This document shows positions 60,417 to 64,000 of a stretch of 64,000 bases of DNA, in pieces. Location of the stretch: positions 19,375,001 to 19,439,000 of the forward strand of contig CANTUV010000004.1 of assembly GCA_947685225.1 (NCBI GenBank). The letters run 5' to 3'. The position numbers were made by a program, and so were the translations under genes. The DNA comes from Garcia nutans. Its lineage: Eukaryota > Streptophyta > Magnoliopsida > Malpighiales > Euphorbiaceae. Position 1 is the stretch's first letter; every line of letters begins with the position of its first letter. Below the pieces are notes generated by a model. The model saw only the letters and a program-made list of their open reading frames with translations. It was not told where the DNA came from and searched no databases.

Positions 60417-61803
60417 GTGTATTTTCGGCCAGAAACAGATTTTTCACTGCAGGACTTTTTTATTTCCCCCAACAATGAATCCTCTTTTAACCACGTGATG
60501 CATAACTGGACCAAGAGCCTCCACAATGTCGAAAGGATCAATATGGGAAGGTATGGACTGAAAGCCATTGCTACCCTTAGAGGTGTAGCTGTGGATTGGG
60601 ATTTCTTGAATGCTTGTATTAAATTTTGGGATCCTCAAGCTCACATTTTCAGATTTGGTGCTCGAATGGAGGAAATGTGTCCTCTTTTTGAGGAGTTTTG
60701 CTCAATCATTGGATGTGACCCCAATGCCCCTCTTGTAAGGCATGAGGTCCAAGTTGGTTATGTGGGATCTTTTCAGAGACTTTTCAACTTTAGCAGGCCT
60801 TAAGCTCAAGCTATGATCATGGATGGGAGTAAGGCGATGCTGCTTCCCTTGATTGACGAATTCCTGACCGCTAACTTTGAAGATGAGGTTCAACTGAAGC
60901 ATAGAATGCGGGCTTTCATTTTCTGCCTGTTATCCGGGTTTCTTTTCAACCGTGATCCCGGCTTTGGAGATTTGAAGCTTTGTCCCATGGTCAGGCAGAT
61001 GGAAGAACTTAACTGCATCGGTGGTATGATTCTGGCTGAGACTATTCAGAGTCTTGACAGAGCTGTGCTCGGGTTTGAGAGCTGGACTGTCACTCCGATC
61101 ATTCTTCAGGTAATTTTGTCATACCTTTTGCTTCTTCTAATTTCATTGTCTCTCTTTTTTGTTTGTAAATGGAAAGGATCTATCTTTTCAGGTTTGGCTG
61201 AGAGACCATCTCCGAGTGGTTGCTGCTCCCAATGCCTTGACTTATAACCCTTCTCAGTATCGCACCAGGAGAATCCAGATTTCTTTTCCCTCAATGGCTA
61301 AGTGGGCTATCTGGTTGTTTGAGCTTGGACCAGAAGAATTGCTATGGTTCGTCCCTTGGTATAGAGTTCCTCGCTTCCTGGAGGCAAATGCAATGCACAA
61401 CCATGTCTATCTCCTTGGTTTCACTCATAGCACATGGTACAGTGCTTCTCGGGTCTTCAGACAGATGGGGATTGATCAGAGGGTTCCTCTTCCTATTGGG
61501 CTTACCATTGCTTCCCCGATTACTCCCAGAGTTACTCGAGCTATTCTACAGACTTGGGTCAGAGACCATCAGATGATCAGGCCTTTTGCTGAGCCTTCCC
61601 TTGTTCAGCCTACTCAGGAGTACAGAACCTGGTTTATAGCTGAAGTTTGGCCCGTTGAAAAACCTAGGAGGTATGCCTTGCTGCAGGAGTTAGAGGGAGA
61701 GGAGGTGGTTCCACTTAGCGAGGAGAAGACAGCTGTCGTAGAGAGCTCCGGAACTAAGGAAGATACCGAAGACTCTGCCCCACGTAGGAGGCGTAGGATT
61801 TAG
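60417..61803 (+). pseudogene. antisense cargo gene 2: DUF7745-like protein, one nonsense codon
   Basis: Two exons, 60417-61109 and 61192-61803, joined by an 82-bp GT-AG phase-0 intron. Exon 1 has CIKFWDPQAHIFRFGARMEE and FEEFCSIIGCDP (about 60625-60730), then AFIFCLLSGFLF and GGMILAETIQSLDRAV (60910-61070). Exon 2 has WFVPWYRVPRFLEAN, VYLLGFTHSTWYSASRVFRQ and ends SAPRRRRRI. This order matches plant DUF7745 proteins as I know them from motif pattern. A single in-frame TAA (60801-60803) interrupts an otherwise open frame of about 430 codons, so it is barely decayed and might still give a product from either side. A start at 60417 is the first ATG in frame. Function is unknown. The arginine tail could be a nuclear signal. 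Confidence 0.7.
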
Positions 61804-62011
61804 GCCCTAGGGTTGACTCTATTGTCTGTTTTTTTTATTGGGTTGCCTTTTTTTTTTTTACATTTTGGGGTTATGACTTGACTTTTTGATTGGTTGGATA
61901 TTTCATGGGATGAATGACACTTTTTGTAATAAATGATGAATGATTCTTAATGAATAACTTTTTGTTTGCCTTCCAAGCATTATCTACTTTATTTATTTGC
62001 TCTAATTTTTG
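61804..62011. other. spacer between cargo gene 2 and hairpin array
   Basis: T-rich, with likely polyadenylation-type sequence for gene 2 (AATAAATGATGAATG near 61928 and AATGAATAAC near 61948). No gene is seen. Confidence 0.45.
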
Positions 62012-62141
62012 CCTAAGTCGTCCTTTCGGATTTTCAACTTAGCGAGCTCTTACCCATTCTTGCCTAAGCCGCCCTTTGTGGGTTTTCGACTTAGCGGGCC
62101 CCACTATTACCTAAGCCGCCCTTTGTGGGTTTTCGACTTAG
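62012..62141 (-). repeat. post-pol hairpin array (3 units), minus-strand Tat element
   Basis: Units at 62012-62042, 62063-62094 and 62110-62141. On the minus strand each reads GCTAAGT(T/C)GAAAA(T/C)CC...GG(A/G)CG(A/G)CTTAGG. Outer arms CTAAGT/ACTTAG (unit 1) and CTAAGTC/GGCTTAG (units 2 and 3); inner arms TCC/GGA and CCC/GGG. Unit 1 is followed by GGCAAAAATTA, exactly as the first unit of element A is (13092-13103). Confidence 0.7.
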
Positions 62142-62258
62142 CGGGATTTTTTTCTTCCCTTTTTTATTATTTATTTATTTATTTATTATTTTTTTTGGCA
62201 AAAGAAAAATGAATCAGTGATTCTTATTAAAATTTAGACCGTGCTCAAGGAGAGCTGC

Positions 62259-62301
62259 CTACATATCTCGAATTAGTTTGCGAGAATCAGGTCTAATGTA
62301 G
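62259..62301. other. nested stem motif behind pol
   Basis: Outer arms CTACAT/ATGTAG enclose inner arms TCTCG/CGAGA. The layout is the same as at 56778-56818 in the LTR, with changed inner arms. It lies 18 bp behind the pol stop codon. Confidence 0.55.
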
Positions 62302-62318
62302 TTCATTACAATGCATGA

Positions 62319-64000
62319 TTATACATAATATTTCTTCAATTGATCCAGATTGCATGGGTTTGTGAACTCCAGACCATCTAAATCAGATAAGATGACGGCT
62401 CCGCCGGAAAGTATTTTCTTTAAAATGCAGGGTCCCGCCCAATGAGGATGAAACTTCCCACGAGGATCTGTAACAGGTGTTCTGATCTCTTTCAGAACCA
62501 AACAACCTTCTTCCAACTTTCGATCTTTGACCTTTTTGTTGAAATGTCTGGCCATTCGCCTCTGATACCCTTGAATCCGATGTAGAGCTTGAAGTCTTTT
62601 TTCATCCAAACCCAACAACTGATGATGATAATTGCTGATCCATTCAGCTTCATTTATCTGACTTTCTTGAATTATCCTCGCCGATTGAACTTCCAGTTCA
62701 ATGGGGAGTACTGCTTCCATTCCGTATACCAGGGAATACGGGGTTGCCCCAGTAGGAGTTCTAATTGATGTTCTATATCCCCACGAAGCCAGCGGTAACT
62801 TCTCATGCCAACGCCTATGTTCCTTGATCATTTTTTGTATGATCACCTTTATAGACTTGTTCGCTGCTTCTACAGCTCCATTTGTTTGAGGTCTATAAGG
62901 AGAGGACTTATGATGCTGGACATTCTTATCCTTCAAGAGCTTAACAAACTCTGCTTGGAAATGAGTTCCATTATCAGTGATAATCTCAAATGGCGTCCCG
63001 TACCGACAAAGGATGTTGGTTCGGACAAACTGTGCTGCCTTTTTGCCATTTAATTTTGCATAGGAAGCTGCTTCAACCCACTTTGTGAAGTAATCCACAG
63101 CTACCAAGATAAACTGATGTCCATTCGAGGCTTTTGGATGTATTTTGCCAATTATATCTATTCCCCAAATAGCGAAGGGCCATGGAGAAGTGATCGGATT
63201 CAGGGCAACGGGAGGTTGCTTCTGCATCTTAGCAAATATCTGACACTGATGGCACTCTTGCACAAATGCCACGTAGTCTGCATTCATGGTGGACCAATAA
63301 TATCCTAGATTGGCGATTTTTTGAGCCAAGGCGATCCCATACATGTGTGGTCCTGATTTGCCACCATGTACCATTTCCATTATCTGCTTAGCCTCTGCTT
63401 CATTCACGCACCTTAGGTGCATCCCATTCCAACTCCTCTTATAGAGGATATCTCCATTAAGAACGTAACCTGTGGCTAGCTGCCTTATGGCCCTCTGATC
63501 GACCTTTGATGATCCCTCCGGATAACTTCCATCCTTGAGATAACTCTTGATATCCCAAAACCATGGTTTACCATCGGCCAAATGCATTATATGGGCGGGC
63601 TGTTTCTGAAGTTGAACCCTTAATGGTCGAATGACTTTCCCCTCCTTGATATTGATCATGGAAGCTAAAGTAGCCAGGGCATCAGCAAACTGATTCTTTG
63701 CTCTTGGGAGATATTCGAAGGACAGATCATCGAATTGTTGCGCCAAATGATCAAGGCGTTGTAGGTAAGGAACCAAACGCTCTTCTCTTATCTTCCATTT
63801 CCTTAAAGCTTGTGATACTATTAAAATAGAATCACCATAGACCTTTAGGTTCTTAATCCCTAATTCCAGAGCGGTTTCAAGCCCATTGATACAAGCTTCA
63901 TATTCTGCTTCATTGTTTGTGCAGCTAAAGTCAAGTTTAACTGAAAATGGAATGTATTCTCCACAAGGAGTTTTGAACACAATCCCAATTCCATTTCCAT
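62319..64000 (-). CDS. Tat-lineage pol, C-terminal part: RNase H and integrase (partial)
   Basis: Ty3/gypsy polyprotein end, open to the window edge; the true start lies outside. Counting from the valine codon at 63980 (553 residues): an additional RNase H of the Tat type with TNNEAEYEAC (21-30), VYGDS (Asp50) and NQFADALATLA (Asp100). Then the integrase zinc domain His205, His212, Cys243, Cys246. Then the catalytic core GIDIIGKI (Asp275), ITDNGTHF (Asp336) and NGAVEAANK (Glu371). The C-terminal domain ends QLKKYYV. All visible catalytic residues are kept and no frame break occurs in 1.68 kb, so this may be a recent copy. It would copy and insert the element. Behind its stop come nested stem, hairpin array, two antisense genes, polypurine tract and 3' LTR. 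Confidence 0.9.
   Translation of the reverse strand, partial: GNGIGIVFKTPCGEYIPFSVKLDFSCTNNEAEYEACINGLETALELGIKNLKVYGDSILIVSQALRKWKIREERLVPYLQRLDHLAQQFDDLSFEYLPRAKNQFADALATLASMINIKEGKVIRPLRVQLQKQPAHIMHLADGKPWFWDIKSYLKDGSYPEGSSKVDQRAIRQLATGYVLNGDILYKRSWNGMHLRCVNEAEAKQIMEMVHGGKSGPHMYGIALAQKIANLGYYWSTMNADYVAFVQECHQCQIFAKMQKQPPVALNPITSPWPFAIWGIDIIGKIHPKASNGHQFILVAVDYFTKWVEAASYAKLNGKKAAQFVRTNILCRYGTPFEIITDNGTHFQAEFVKLLKDKNVQHHKSSPYRPQTNGAVEAANKSIKVIIQKMIKEHRRWHEKLPLASWGYRTSIRTPTGATPYSLVYGMEAVLPIELEVQSARIIQESQINEAEWISNYHHQLLGLDEKRLQALHRIQGYQRRMARHFNKKVKDRKLEEGCLVLKEIRTPVTDPRGKFHPHWAGPCILKKILSGGAVILSDLDGLEFTNPCNLDQLKKYYV

Noticed and set aside
60212..60568. 118-codon minus-strand frame across the GC-rich palindromes
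   Set aside because: It overlaps the start of the DUF7745-like gene and an AT-rich spacer, with low-complexity phenylalanine/isoleucine composition.
62319..63980. Start of the pol reading frame at 63980
   Set aside because: The codon there is GTG inside a frame that stays open to the window edge with recognisable RNase H sequence upstream, so it is internal and not a start.

Overview
The window looks like repeat-dense nuclear DNA from a flowering plant, most probably a eudicot. It is AT-rich and almost entirely built of LTR retrotransposons nested in and fused to one another. Transposon-type plant protein families (plant mobile domain, DUF1985, DUF7745) are present, and phase-0 GT-AG introns are visible. 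I see no ordinary host gene, rRNA, tRNA or prokaryote-style operon. Nearly every coding stretch is a decayed mobile-element gene. The best preserved are the partial RNase H-integrase reading frame at the right edge and the two genes just left of it.

Left part (1-8084): a Tat/Ogre-like LTR truncated by the window edge (1-1693), a decayed DUF1985 transposon gene (about 2640-4565), an LTR fragment of a second family (called family D here, about 4566-6617), a Copia pol scrap (6618-7380), and a 71-bp tandem repeat typical of a Tat 3' UTR (7385-8084).

Centre (8085-34070): element A is a gag-only Tat-like element (LTRs starting at 8085 and 34011). Element B (14671-32740) is a related gag-only element inserted in A, with a near-perfect 5-bp target duplication. 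B is itself split by a 4-kb solo LTR (20100-24149, target duplication AAACT, carrying a 432-bp hAT-type MITE) and by an internally deleted Tekay/Del-like element (about 24356-30048). Neither A nor B shows reverse transcriptase or integrase.

Middle right (34071-49991): pieces of a Tat-like element on the minus strand, broken up by a family D composite (34186-40178), another D fragment, and an Athila-like solo LTR (44693-46283).

Right part (49992-64000): a Copia element (LTR, Met-tRNA primer site, decayed gag and protease) is cut by an Athila-like LTR (53601) and followed by a D LTR (55424). Into that LTR a minus-strand Tat element is inserted. Its 3' LTR is 56483-57561 and its RNase H-integrase reading frame is 62319-64000, running off the window.

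The most interesting object is this last element. Between its pol gene and its 3' LTR lie two genes on the opposite strand, a plant-mobile-domain gene (57751-59981) and a DUF7745 gene (60417-61803). Both have phase-0 introns and arginine-rich C termini, and the first has a TATA box. A hairpin array with compensatory changes lies just behind pol in this element and recurs in gag-only elements A and B, tying them to one lineage. Nested stems also recur in the LTRs. These structured repeats and the antisense cargo genes are the best candidates for something undescribed.
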